From an uncultured Aquimarina sp. (lineage in GTDB: Bacteria; Bacteroidota; Bacteroidia; Flavobacteriales; Flavobacteriaceae), in the NCBI GenBank assembly GCA_947499005.1, contig CANMML010000004.1, forward strand, positions 121,574-185,573: a stretch of DNA of 64,000 nt, written 5' to 3'. Numbering within the stretch: the first letter of the stretch is position 1; every line of letters starts with the position of its first letter. This document shows, piece by piece, positions 28,610 through 35,602 of the stretch. A program made the position numbers and the translations under genes. Below the pieces are notes generated by a model. That model did no database searches. It saw only the letters and a list, made by a program, of their open reading frames with translations, and was not told the DNA's origin.

Positions 28610-28999
28610 ATGTCGTATAACAATAATAATTATAATCAAAATTCTGGTTACAATCAGAATAAAAAGAAACGAAGCGGTGCAAAACTTTCACCTATAAAAA
28701 TTGGTAAAGGTCGTGGTATGTGGTCGGTTCATGCTTGGAACTATTCTAAAGAACGTGGTTTAGTTACTGTTAAAGGATTTCAGAATACTAGGTCTACAAA
28801 ATATTCCAACGATCAAGGTGAGCAATCTAGTAGTATTATGTTAGAAATTTTTTACCATCGTACTGGTCAACGTCTATTAAACTTGGGTTGGATTAAGGAA
28901 AATACAGGTAAAATTTACGTTGATAAACTAGGGATGGTTATATCAACGAAAGCTCCAAACGGTGGCTATTTCGGTAAGATTAATTCTAAAAATAGATAA
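28610..28999 (+). CDS. Basic beta-rich phage protein, possible ssDNA-binding protein
   Basis: A 129-residue basic protein. It begins with an Asn/Tyr-rich tail (residues 1-18), then KKKRSG and a compact beta-rich domain with SPIKIGKGRGMWSVHAWNYS, GLVTVKGFQN, IMLEIFYHRTGQRLLNLGW and GKIYVDKLGMVIS. The alternation of strands with aromatic and basic residues would suit an OB-like ssDNA-binding protein, but no SSB signature is present. It lies 3 bases after the basic membrane protein. It could equally be a minor capsid or vertex protein. Confidence 0.6.
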   Translation: MSYNNNNYNQNSGYNQNKKKRSGAKLSPIKIGKGRGMWSVHAWNYSKERGLVTVKGFQNTRSTKYSNDQGEQSSSIMLEIFYHRTGQRLLNLGWIKENTGKIYVDKLGMVISTKAPNGGYFGKINSKNR

Positions 29000-29001
29000 T
29001 T

Positions 29002-29130
29002 ATGTCAAAAATCATTTTAAAAGCCTTGGAGATCATCCAAACTGCTGAAACTATTTTCAAAATTCTTGTTCCTGTTTTAGAGACTCTTGTAAAGTCAGAT
29101 TTAAACAAGGACGGTAAAATTGGTCATTAG
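29002..29130 (+). CDS. 42-aa phage peptide with EF-hand-like loop
   Basis: A 42-codon gene fits exactly into the gap between its neighbours: 2 bases after one stop and 2 bases before the next start. It encodes an amphipathic helix (IILKALEIIQTAETIFKILVPVL) and then DLNKDGKIG, which has the D-x-N-x-D-G-x-I-G pattern of an EF-hand or dockerin calcium loop. Tight spacing on both sides supports translation. The function is unknown; a membrane-edge or capsid cement peptide is possible. Confidence 0.55.
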   Translation: MSKIILKALEIIQTAETIFKILVPVLETLVKSDLNKDGKIGH

Positions 29131-29132
29131 TT

Positions 29133-29579
29133 ATGAAAAGATTTAATTTTTGGGGGGCTATAGCTTCTATAGCTCCCATTATTCCTTATTTGTTGCTAGG
29201 TGGTGTTATTTTGTTTTTTTTGGATAAGTTTAACTCTTTATCATTTTTTAAGAAACGAGATATTTCTTCTTTGGTTTCTGATAATATTTCTGAAATTATA
29301 ACAGTTAAGGCTTTGGATTCTAAAAAATTTGATCCTGATTCAGTAGCTTCTTTAGTTAGGAGTTCTATTAAAGGTGCTTTTAATTTTAATGTCCCTAATT
29401 TAATAAAGGTTTTTGATGGAATTTCTATTGATGATTTTGAAAGCTTACATTCATCTTATTTTTCTTTATTTGGTGATCAGATGAATGAAGATTTAAAAAG
29501 TGATTTTTTTATTTATGCTAACCCCAGCTTATATTATATGATTACAGATCTTTACGAACGTTCTCGATTAGTTTTTTAA
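29133..29579 (+). CDS. Phage membrane protein with N-terminal anchor
   Basis: A 148-residue protein with one hydrophobic anchor (about residues 8-30, GAIASIAPIIPYLLLGGVILFF), then a mostly soluble domain with regular Asp/Ser/Phe content. No family is recognised. Its 3' end overlaps by 38 bases a small open frame on the opposite strand. Position among the anchored virion proteins suggests a structural part, perhaps linked to the vertex or DNA delivery. Confidence 0.65.
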   Translation: MKRFNFWGAIASIAPIIPYLLLGGVILFFLDKFNSLSFFKKRDISSLVSDNISEIITVKALDSKKFDPDSVASLVRSSIKGAFNFNVPNLIKVFDGISIDDFESLHSSYFSLFGDQMNEDLKSDFFIYANPSLYYMITDLYERSRLVF

Positions 29580-29748
29580 TTTCTTTTCTTCCTTTGTAAT
29601 TTCTGTACCCTATTATAGCATTCTGTGTTATTATTATAATTCCTAGTCCTATTGTTATTAAAGAATAATTGTTGAAGTGTTCAACATAGAAATCTGTTTT
29701 TTTTGATAACTCTTCAATTGCTTTTAATATTTCCTCGCCTTTAAACAT
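29542..29748 (-). CDS. Antisense small membrane protein candidate
   Basis: A 68-codon frame on the minus strand covers an interval (29580-29783) that has no plus-strand gene. The product looks natural: a charged amphipathic N-terminus (GEEILKAIEELSKK), one membrane helix (about residues 29-47, ending IITQNAIIGY) and a Lys/Arg-rich cytoplasmic tail. It would be the only minus-strand gene of the provirus, so it could be expressed from the lysogen, for example for superinfection immunity. No promoter was found, and the frame could be chance. Confidence 0.45.
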   Translation of the reverse strand: MFKGEEILKAIEELSKKTDFYVEHFNNYSLITIGLGIIIITQNAIIGYRNYKGRKEIKKLIENVRKDL

Positions 29749-29783
29749 TTTTATTTTTTTTTAATTCATTCAATTTCAAATAT

Positions 29784-30050
29784 ATGTTAAATTCTCAAGA
29801 ATTAAATATTCACGACGTAAAGGGTACTTCTACTCTTTTGGATGCGTTTTTTGCAGCCAATGATTTAAACGGTAATAAGTTTGATATCTCTCTTGTTGAT
29901 CGTTCAGTAGCTAGTACTACTCAAATAAGTACATCTGTTTTTTTATTCTGTTTACAAAGGTTGGTTTTTGTGGCTAATGTTAGTCGTCAATTAACTCTTT
30001 ATAATGCAAATGATGCCCAAGACTTTTATTTATTAATTAATATCCGTTAA
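29784..30050 (+). CDS. Small phage protein of unknown function
   Basis: An 88-residue protein without membrane segments, rich in Ser, Thr, Asn and Asp. It reads as short beta strands (STTQISTSVFLFCLQRLVFVANV, split by turns) and ends LLINIR. It precedes the peptidoglycan hydrolase by 2 bases. Possibly a small virion or spike-associated protein; I do not recognise it. Confidence 0.55.
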   Translation: MLNSQELNIHDVKGTSTLLDAFFAANDLNGNKFDISLVDRSVASTTQISTSVFLFCLQRLVFVANVSRQLTLYNANDAQDFYLLINIR

Positions 30051-30052
30051 AT

Positions 30053-30511
30053 ATGAATTTTTTTTTAATCTGGTTTATAAAACTATTTTTTCCTAAATAT
30101 TGGATGCTTCCGAGTGCCTTGGTCTACGCTCAGGCAAAACATGAAACGGGTAACTTTAAAAGTGCCGTTTATCGTGAAAACAAAAATTTGTTTGGTATGA
30201 AAAGAAGTACACGTCCCTATGAATTCTCAGAAAATCGTGGTCATGCTTCTTATCATAGTTCTGTGTTGTCAATTATTGATTATTACAAAAGGCAATTGCA
30301 GTTTAAAATTTTTACTAATAATGTAAAATCTTATATAAATGAAACCTTTGAAAGCAATTATGCTGAAGATCGAAACTATAAAATTAAATGGTTTGACACT
30401 TACAATTCTTTGCCTTTTGTTTATCGTGTTATTCCTTTTTTGGTTACTCCTACCCTTTTACTTGCTCTTTATTGGATTTCGAAGGGGAAAGTTACTTTTC
30501 CGTTTAATTAG
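30053..30511 (+). CDS. Membrane-associated phage peptidoglycan hydrolase (glucosaminidase/lysozyme-like)
   Basis: A 152-residue protein whose core (residues 20-100) matches the FlgJ/GH73-like lysozyme fold: ALVYAQAKHETGNF with the likely catalytic Glu31, then NKNLFGMK, the typical N-x-x-G-x-K pattern, and a Tyr-rich region. A hydrophobic N-terminus (residues 3-13) and a membrane span near the C-terminus (about 126-143) would hold it in the virion or cell membrane. It would cut the glycan strands during entry or release. FLiP also carries a lytic enzyme in its late genes. No other lysis gene is obvious apart from an overlapping hydrophobic frame. Confidence 0.75.
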   Translation: MNFFLIWFIKLFFPKYWMLPSALVYAQAKHETGNFKSAVYRENKNLFGMKRSTRPYEFSENRGHASYHSSVLSIIDYYKRQLQFKIFTNNVKSYINETFESNYAEDRNYKIKWFDTYNSLPFVYRVIPFLVTPTLLLALYWISKGKVTFPFN

Positions 30512-30593
30512 CTTGTTACTTGGGCTTAAGAAAATATTCAAGGCAAAAAAAATTATGGACTTACGTAATTACGATATCCAAGTTGATAGCTGA
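30339..30593 (+). CDS. Overlapping hydrophobic ORF, possible holin
   Basis: An 84-codon frame in another phase starts inside the hydrolase gene and runs 82 bases past its end. The product has a basic N-terminus, a long hydrophobic segment (about residues 20-47) and a Lys/Arg-rich tail, as in small holins. The hydrophobic part could be a by-product of the T-rich codons for the hydrolase membrane span, so the call is weak, but the extension beyond the hydrolase stop is not explained by that. Confidence 0.35.
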   Translation: MKPLKAIMLKIETIKLNGLTLTILCLLFIVLFLFWLLLPFYLLFIGFRRGKLLFRLISLLLGLKKIFKAKKIMDLRNYDIQVDS

Positions 30594-30617
30594 ATTATAT
30601 GTAATTATTGAGTTTTT

Positions 30618-30655
30618 AAAGCGGTTCTTTTGAGCTGCTTTTTTTTTTTTTTTTT
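30618..30655 (+). terminator. Late terminator of the provirus
   Basis: AAAGCGGTTC pairs with GAGCTGCTTT (two G-U pairs) around TTTT, followed by a very long T run. It ends the late phage transcript. Confidence 0.85.
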
Positions 30656-30657
30656 CG

Positions 30658-30833
30658 CACTCGGCGTCCGAGTGGTTTGGCTCTTTGCCACTCAAAGAGC
30701 ATACACAGTAGATCAGTTATCCAGTGTTTTTAATGTTAAATTTTTCCGCATGTTTAGAAATTACATCTTTTGATTGTGCAAGGGTCCTGGAGCGATAGCG
30801 TAAGGAGTTTACCTTCCCTTGCTCAGTCAAAAG
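30658..30833 (+). other. Structured region, candidate phage origin or packaging signal
   Basis: Three hairpins follow each other. CACTCGG-CGT-CCGAGTG lies at 30658-30674. GCTCTTTG-CCACT-CAAAGAGC lies at 30680-30700. An 18-bp imperfect stem pairs 30767-30784 with 30816-30833 and encloses a 31-base loop with GGAGCGATAGCG and AAGGAGTTTACCTT. No gene covers them. Clustered hairpins in the main non-coding region of an HUH-Rep element are expected for the nick site, complementary-strand origin or packaging signal. Confidence 0.55.
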
Positions 30834-30950
30834 TGATAGGCTTCTTTTGTGGTGGAGTTTTACAATTCAAAATTTTGTCTATATTTGAAAAAAAAAGTGT
30901 CGCCCGTCTTTGCTCTTTTTTAGCTAACTGACTTATTATTAAACTATTGC

Positions 30951-30978
30951 TAGTTACATAATGTAAATTATAGGTCAT
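30951..30978. other. dif-like Xer site 2 (phage/Gabija-element junction)
   Basis: Arm TAGTTACATAA (30951-30961), spacer TGTAAA (30962-30967), arm TTATAGGTCAT (30968-30978). The spacer and XerC-type arm equal those of site 1; the XerD-type arm keeps only the inner ACATAA. It marks the right end of the provirus and the left end of the Gabija element. Confidence 0.8.
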
Positions 30979-31110
30979 TTGTAAAATATTCATTTTTTTA
31001 CTTTAAAGATAGTTTGTAAGTTATAAAATTCGTCAATGCTTTCCAGTCGCATAGAAAAGCCAACTTTTAGATAGCTTCATAATTAGTGTATTTAAAATCC
31101 TGCAAGATTT

Positions 31111-31139
31111 TTTTCTACAGCTTTCAAAGCTGTAGAAAA
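31111..31139. repeat. Perfect 14-bp palindrome in the Gabija element
   Basis: TTTTCTACAGCTTT and AAAGCTGTAGAAAA are exact complements around a single C. It lies in the non-coding left end of the element, 130 bases from site 2. It could be a terminator, a protein-binding site or a fold used for replication or packaging. Confidence 0.7.
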
Positions 31140-31363
31140 CTTTGGAAACAATCACAACTCAATCGCTATATTTTAGAAAATATAAGAACAGGTTAAGAAA
31201 GATTTTAACTAGTCTTAAACCTTATTACTATTAATAATATGTATTGCTATACCTCTAAAATATGGACGCTCATTCACCTATTGTTTTGACCAAAATTTTC
31301 TAAGGCCGTTTTTCTAACGTATCATCGGGGTAAAAACGCACTAGTTTTATTTTACATAATGTT

Positions 31364-31387
31364 ATAAAACTATGATTTTAGTTTTAT
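31364..31387 (-). terminator. Terminator of the Gabija operon
   Basis: ATAAAACTA pairs with TAGTTTTAT (9 bp, 6-base loop). It overlaps the stop of the last gene of the operon and is AT-rich, so it is weaker than the others. Confidence 0.5.
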
Positions 31388-31611
31388 AAGTTAATTAGTT
31401 CAAAATCTTTAGTTAAACCTTTAAAAGGTTTATTTTTTTTTACATCAATTCCGAACAAATAATTATAATTAGGCATTATTTTAGAACTTCCTCCACCAAT
31501 TGATAAAAATAAAGCTTGTACCAACTGTGTATCATATCGTTCTAGCCTAATAATTATTCCTGAATTATGTTTTAGATAACTTCCTATTTTATATGGTGGT
31601 TGCTTTTTCAT
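31384..31611 (-). CDS. Small protein in Gabija operon, function unknown
   Basis: A 75-residue basic protein, beta-rich with Tyr and Ile (YKIGSYLKHNSGIIIRLERYD, then SIGGGSSKIMPNYNYLFGID), without membrane segment or known motif. Its ATG overlaps the stop of the frameshifted gene upstream as TAATG, which suggests translational coupling and a joint function. It is the last gene of the operon. It may be an accessory to Gabija or an unrelated cargo gene. Confidence 0.55.
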   Translation of the reverse strand: MKKQPPYKIGSYLKHNSGIIIRLERYDTQLVQALFLSIGGGSSKIMPNYNYLFGIDVKKNKPFKGLTKDFELINL

Positions 31612-32038
31612 TACTGTTCTATTTTTTTAATCATTTTTTCTAATGAATATTTTGCTAATTCTGGAATTGTATTACTTGATACTTTAATTTCCCAATTAGA
31701 TGTTAGACTTACTTCGTTATCAATGATAACATTACTATCAAATTGTAATAAATCTTTTAATGGAATTAAATAAACAACCCTTGGTTGTGTTCCTCCATTA
31801 TTAAAACTAAAGCGACAAACAAGTTATCTTTTAACTCTCCTAAATCTTGTTTGGATATTTTAATATTACGCTGTGTAGTATCTAAATCTATGGATTGCAG
31901 GTATAATTGGTTATCTCCAATTAAAAAATTAACTCCTTCCCTCCCATCAGTTTTGGGTTTTAATTCTAAGTTATAACTTTTTAATTCTGATTTAATAAAT
32001 TCTTGTATTATAGATATTTTCTTCAATATTTGTTTCAA
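31611..32038 (-). pseudogene. Frameshifted gene downstream of gajB
   Basis: Translation starts at TTG (32038), overlapping the gajB stop as TTGA, and reads a plausible protein to LFVALVLIMEEHNQ before stopping at 31766. The frame one base back continues naturally as RVVYLIPLKDLLQF, NEVSLTSNWEIKV and ends SLEKMIKKIEQ with a stop at 31611 overlapping the next start. Both halves together give about 142 residues. The break is near a GGG run at about 31776-31781, so one missing base would explain it. It could be real decay, a sequencing error or slippage. The alternating beta strands recall small uncharacterised proteins seen near defence genes, but I cannot name a family. Confidence 0.6.
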
Positions 32039-33831
32039 TCGTTAATTTCATCTAATCCCATATAATGTTTCCAAATTTGAACATTATCATTTGGAACAGC
32101 TAGCCAAAGTAATCTTTTAGGTCTAGAACAAGCAACATATACTAATCTTAACTCTTCCATATCTTTTCTTCTTTTAGCTTCATCAGGTTCATTATAATTA
32201 TTTGCTAAAACTGTAGAATAATTTTTAACTGTCTTCTTTTTCAGAAACAGCAATGTGGCTTCAAAGGTTTGCCCTTTAACTGAATGTATTGTACCTAAAT
32301 TAAATTGCAAATCAGAAGTTTCAACTTTATGAAATAATTCTTTTATTAAAAAATTTGACTTGCTTGTTTTTACTAAAAGTTTATTATATCCTTTCTTTTC
32401 AAAAATAGAATTAGTTTCAATTATCCATTGATTTAAGGTTTTTGAAGTTGTAGCTGGTAGTAAATTTATAAAACCAAACAATTTCTGTCTATATTCCCTA
32501 AATCCTTTTTCTTCAATCTCTTTTTGTAAGAATGTTTTTGATACATATTTTAAATTTGGAACTAAACATTTGTAATAACTTTTTTCTAATAATTTTAGAG
32601 ATTTTCGAAATTCTCCTTTCTCCATAAGAAATTTACCGTGAACAATATCTTTAATATAGTAATGTTTATTTACCCAGGGATTATCATATGAATTATCTAT
32701 AGCAAGTTCAAAATGTTCTTCACCAAAACTTTTACCTCTAAAAAGGATAGCACTTTTATTATGTTTTATACCCAATTCCGTACATTTTTCAAGAAAATCG
32801 TTTTTTATTTTTTGAACAGAATCTTTATCATTTATGTCATAACCTTTTACTTCAGGTTGATTGATATCATCTTTTACATCAGCTATAGATATAGTAGTTG
32901 ATCCAACCATTTTATTTAATACAGAGCAAATTTTAGCTGAACACCTTCTATTTTCATCAAGTTCAATGTTAAAATATTTTTCGTTATTGTATTTCTTTAA
33001 AAATAGTTCTGCATCAGCAGTATTCCATTCAAAAATTGCTTGATCAGGATCGCCTATAAAAATTATATTTTCTTGTTTTGCATTATCTAAAAGTTCAATA
33101 ATTTCCATTTGAATATCAGTAGTATCTTGGGCTTCATCAATTATTAAATTTGAATACCTTTTAGATAAGCTATTAAGGACAAATGGATATTTCTTTAAAA
33201 CTTTTAAAGAAATATAATTAGCATCAGATTGATTAGCTTTTCCTTCTTTGAAATACTTCTTTTTACATTCTATTAAATCACTTATCTCTTTTTTATATTC
33301 ATTATTTGCCTTGTACATATTATCCCATTTTGCTTTTCCAAAATGATATGAGTTATATGGTAGAAGTCTCAATAAAACATCATTCTTGTCAAACGAAACT
33401 TTATCAAAATAATAATTTGGGTCAGTAATTTTTTGAGAAAATCTGTTTCTCTTTGATGAATCATAATCATACCATTGGTTAAATTCAGTTCCAACAACTT
33501 CTGGTCTTGCTTCACATTCCATTATTAAATGTCCAAAAGGAAGAAATATATGCTTATTGATAAAACTATCTATAGTTCCCAAAAAATGAGGGTAACCTAT
33601 ATTTTGAATGTTATAATTTTCGAGTAAACTCTTTTTAATTTCATTACCCGCCGTATTAGTAAAAGATATAACTGCTATACCACTATGTTTATAACTCTTA
33701 TTTGTGATTAAGTTTGCAAGTCTTGCAGAAACTGAATAAGTTTTTCCGCTTCCAGGACAAGCTTTTACAACTATTCGAGATTTTTCACAATCAACAATTT
33801 CTTTTTGTTTTTCAGTAAGATTACTAAACAT
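32035..33831 (-). CDS. gajB: GajB, UvrD-like helicase of Gabija defence
   Basis: A 598-residue superfamily 1 helicase. Walker A is ACPGSGKT (residues 24-31), motif II is IDEAQD (231-236), motif III is GDPDQAIFEW (260-269), motif IV includes ENRRCS (293-298), motif V is HSVKGQTFEA (516-525) and motif VI is VYVACSRPKR (564-573). UvrD-like partners of this type define Gabija together with an OLD-family nuclease; GajB senses DNA ends and nucleotides and activates the complex. It is longer than the best studied GajB (about 500 residues), mainly in the 2B-like insert. It overlaps gajA by 8 bases, so the two are coupled. Confidence 0.85.
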   Translation of the reverse strand: MFSNLTEKQKEIVDCEKSRIVVKACPGSGKTYSVSARLANLITNKSYKHSGIAVISFTNTAGNEIKKSLLENYNIQNIGYPHFLGTIDSFINKHIFLPFGHLIMECEARPEVVGTEFNQWYDYDSSKRNRFSQKITDPNYYFDKVSFDKNDVLLRLLPYNSYHFGKAKWDNMYKANNEYKKEISDLIECKKKYFKEGKANQSDANYISLKVLKKYPFVLNSLSKRYSNLIIDEAQDTTDIQMEIIELLDNAKQENIIFIGDPDQAIFEWNTADAELFLKKYNNEKYFNIELDENRRCSAKICSVLNKMVGSTTISIADVKDDINQPEVKGYDINDKDSVQKIKNDFLEKCTELGIKHNKSAILFRGKSFGEEHFELAIDNSYDNPWVNKHYYIKDIVHGKFLMEKGEFRKSLKLLEKSYYKCLVPNLKYVSKTFLQKEIEEKGFREYRQKLFGFINLLPATTSKTLNQWIIETNSIFEKKGYNKLLVKTSKSNFLIKELFHKVETSDLQFNLGTIHSVKGQTFEATLLFLKKKTVKNYSTVLANNYNEPDEAKRRKDMEELRLVYVACSRPKRLLWLAVPNDNVQIWKHYMGLDEIND

Positions 33832-35602
33832 TCTCCTCTATTTTTAATACCCATTTAATAGCTTTCTCAATATAATCTGGAACTTTAAACCCTTCAACAT
33901 CTTTAAGTTTATTAGCTAAATCTAAGGCAAAATCACCTTTATCTTGATTCGATTTTAATTTTTTCATTAGTGTATCAGCATTAAAATCCATTAATAAATC
34001 TGTAGTTTGCAAATGAAGACACCTATAAACAAATCTCATAACTGATTTATTTATAGCTGACTCATTGAATAAATCATACTCCAAAGTATTAGGAGCAAGA
34101 CAAACTTTTAGATTTTCATTTTCATATCCCTGAGCCTTTATCGCTCTATCCGAAATTGGTTTGTCTCCTTTTGGATCACTATCAGTTATAATTGAACATC
34201 TTGATGACATTCTTTTCTTTACATCACTATTATTAAATAATTTCGCAAAATGTTCAAATGCTACGCCATTAATATTTACAATCTCTATTCCAAGTTTATC
34301 CAAATCGAAACCTAAAAACATTTGGGAAATTATAGGAATTAATATCGCCTCTGCAATCCCTTCTACTAATATCACGCCATTGGCAAAAAACAACTTAGAC
34401 TTAGTTGTATCTAAGAATTTTTTGAGATGATTTCTATTTCTTTTTGTAAATTCATCCAAGCTTAATCTAGAGAAACAAAATGGAGAAACTTTATTATTTT
34501 GAACTTGTAAAACTGTAATATTTTCAAAATTTGATTTAGCTGTAATAGTTGGTGAATGTGACGTAATGAATATTTGAACACCTGTACTTTGAAGTTTGTT
34601 TAAATATTTAAAAAAAGTATTCTGATATTGAGGATGTAAGTGAGCTTCGGGTTCTTCAACTAATAATGCATTATAAATTTGAAGTTCGTCATCTTCACAT
34701 CTATTAATTAAATCTCCCAAAACGACAGATGTGTATATTAAATTATTCTCCCCAAGCCCATTTTGATGTATCTCAAAATATTTTTGTCCATTCTCTGGTT
34801 CTGGCTCATAAACGGGCCTTTTAAGTTCTATTCCCTTAACAACATCTGAATACTTTCTACCAACATATTTCATTCTAATATTTGGATACTTTGTAGAAAT
34901 ACCAGTTCCTTCTAGGTGATCATTTACTTTTTCATTACCTGTCTGTAGAATTGATTCCCAATCACTATCGTTACCTTCAAATATGCTGTATAAGTCTGAT
35001 GCTAATTCATTCTTTTTTTCTTCATTTAGGGGAATATCAGCTCCTCCCTTTTTATATTTTGTTAATTCATTAAACAAATTTCCAACCTTATTCGCATATG
35101 AGTATGGTTTAAGACTCTGTACAGCATCTCTTAATGGGTCTAGGTATATAAAGAAGATTTCTTCTAAAGCATCATATGGAACATTCTGTCCTTCATTATC
35201 TCCACCCCATACAGTTCTTTTAAAGAAGTTTCTACTTCCTCTTTTTTCATATTTAAACTTGATATGAATTTGTATTGTCTGTTTTAAAGGATTCTCTGCA
35301 TTTTGAGATAAGAAATCAAAAAAACATTCTCTTTCTTTAATATCTTCTAATTCAAAAATGAAATCAAATTGAATTTCATCATTATCTTCATTTATGTCAT
35401 TCCTATTTAAATGTATGTCAGTTTCATTTATGTAAATATTATTGTTTGATTTCCCATATCCTAAACCTATTCTTAATGCGTCAATTATAGCAGTTTTTCC
35501 AGAATTATTTTCTCCAATTAGAACATTTAATCCTTTATGAAAATCTAATTCTATCTGTTTTATTCCTCTGAAATTTTTAATTTTTAATTTAGATAAATAC
35601 AT
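33824..35602 (-). CDS. gajA: GajA, OLD-family ATPase-TOPRIM nuclease of Gabija defence
   Basis: A 592-residue protein with an SMC/ABC-type ATPase split around an insert and a C-terminal TOPRIM nuclease. Seen directly: Walker A GENNSGKT (30-37), signature-like NGLGENN (281-287), Walker B LLVEEPEAHLHP (313-324), the switch His in TSHSPTI (347-353), TOPRIM Glu414 in VILVEG, and the DxD in ITDSDPKGD (D474, D476). GajA cuts phage DNA when nucleotide levels drop; with GajB it blocks phage growth. It is the first gene of the minus-strand operon and lies 280 bases from site 3. Length and order gajA-gajB are normal for Gabija. Confidence 0.88.
   Translation of the reverse strand: MYLSKLKIKNFRGIKQIELDFHKGLNVLIGENNSGKTAIIDALRIGLGYGKSNNNIYINETDIHLNRNDINEDNDEIQFDFIFELEDIKERECFFDFLSQNAENPLKQTIQIHIKFKYEKRGSRNFFKRTVWGGDNEGQNVPYDALEEIFFIYLDPLRDAVQSLKPYSYANKVGNLFNELTKYKKGGADIPLNEEKKNELASDLYSIFEGNDSDWESILQTGNEKVNDHLEGTGISTKYPNIRMKYVGRKYSDVVKGIELKRPVYEPEPENGQKYFEIHQNGLGENNLIYTSVVLGDLINRCEDDELQIYNALLVEEPEAHLHPQYQNTFFKYLNKLQSTGVQIFITSHSPTITAKSNFENITVLQVQNNKVSPFCFSRLSLDEFTKRNRNHLKKFLDTTKSKLFFANGVILVEGIAEAILIPIISQMFLGFDLDKLGIEIVNINGVAFEHFAKLFNNSDVKKRMSSRCSIITDSDPKGDKPISDRAIKAQGYENENLKVCLAPNTLEYDLFNESAINKSVMRFVYRCLHLQTTDLLMDFNADTLMKKLKSNQDKGDFALDLANKLKDVEGFKVPDYIEKAIKWVLKIEENV

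Larger units (their letters stand above)
24113..30967 (+). mobile_element. FLiP-like membrane-containing ssDNA phage provirus integrated at dif
   Basis: The 6,855-bp unit between XerC-type arms of sites 1 and 2 carries one tightly packed plus-strand gene set: HUH Rep, a 332-aa candidate capsid protein between its own terminators, small C-tail-anchored membrane proteins, and a membrane-linked peptidoglycan hydrolase, then a structured non-coding end. The plus strand is T-rich (for example 33 T against 8 A in 29161-29220), as is usual for virion strands of ssDNA phages, and unlike the A-rich coding strands around it. No integrase, Zot ATPase, packaging ATPase or tail gene is present. This gene content fits Finnlakeviridae (FLiP) better than inoviruses or microviruses. 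Assignment is by architecture, not by alignment. Confidence 0.7.
30594..31383. other. Non-coding stretch across the phage/Gabija-element boundary
   Basis: 790 bases without a supported gene. It contains the phage late terminator (30618), three hairpins (30658-30833), dif-like site 2 (30951), a perfect palindrome (31111-31139), and the tail terminator of the Gabija operon (31364). Nothing else was recognised. Confidence 0.6.

Noticed and set aside
24113..30967. Provirus read as a filamentous phage (inovirus) or a microvirus
   Set aside because: No Zot-like ATPase or pIII/pVIII-type gene set as in inoviruses; a peptidoglycan hydrolase, several anchored membrane proteins and a 332-aa capsid candidate do not fit microviruses.
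31352..31372. Possible fourth dif-like site (TTTACATAATGTTATAAAAC)
   Set aside because: Only ACATAATG matches; the XerC-type arm is missing and the bases belong to the operon terminator.
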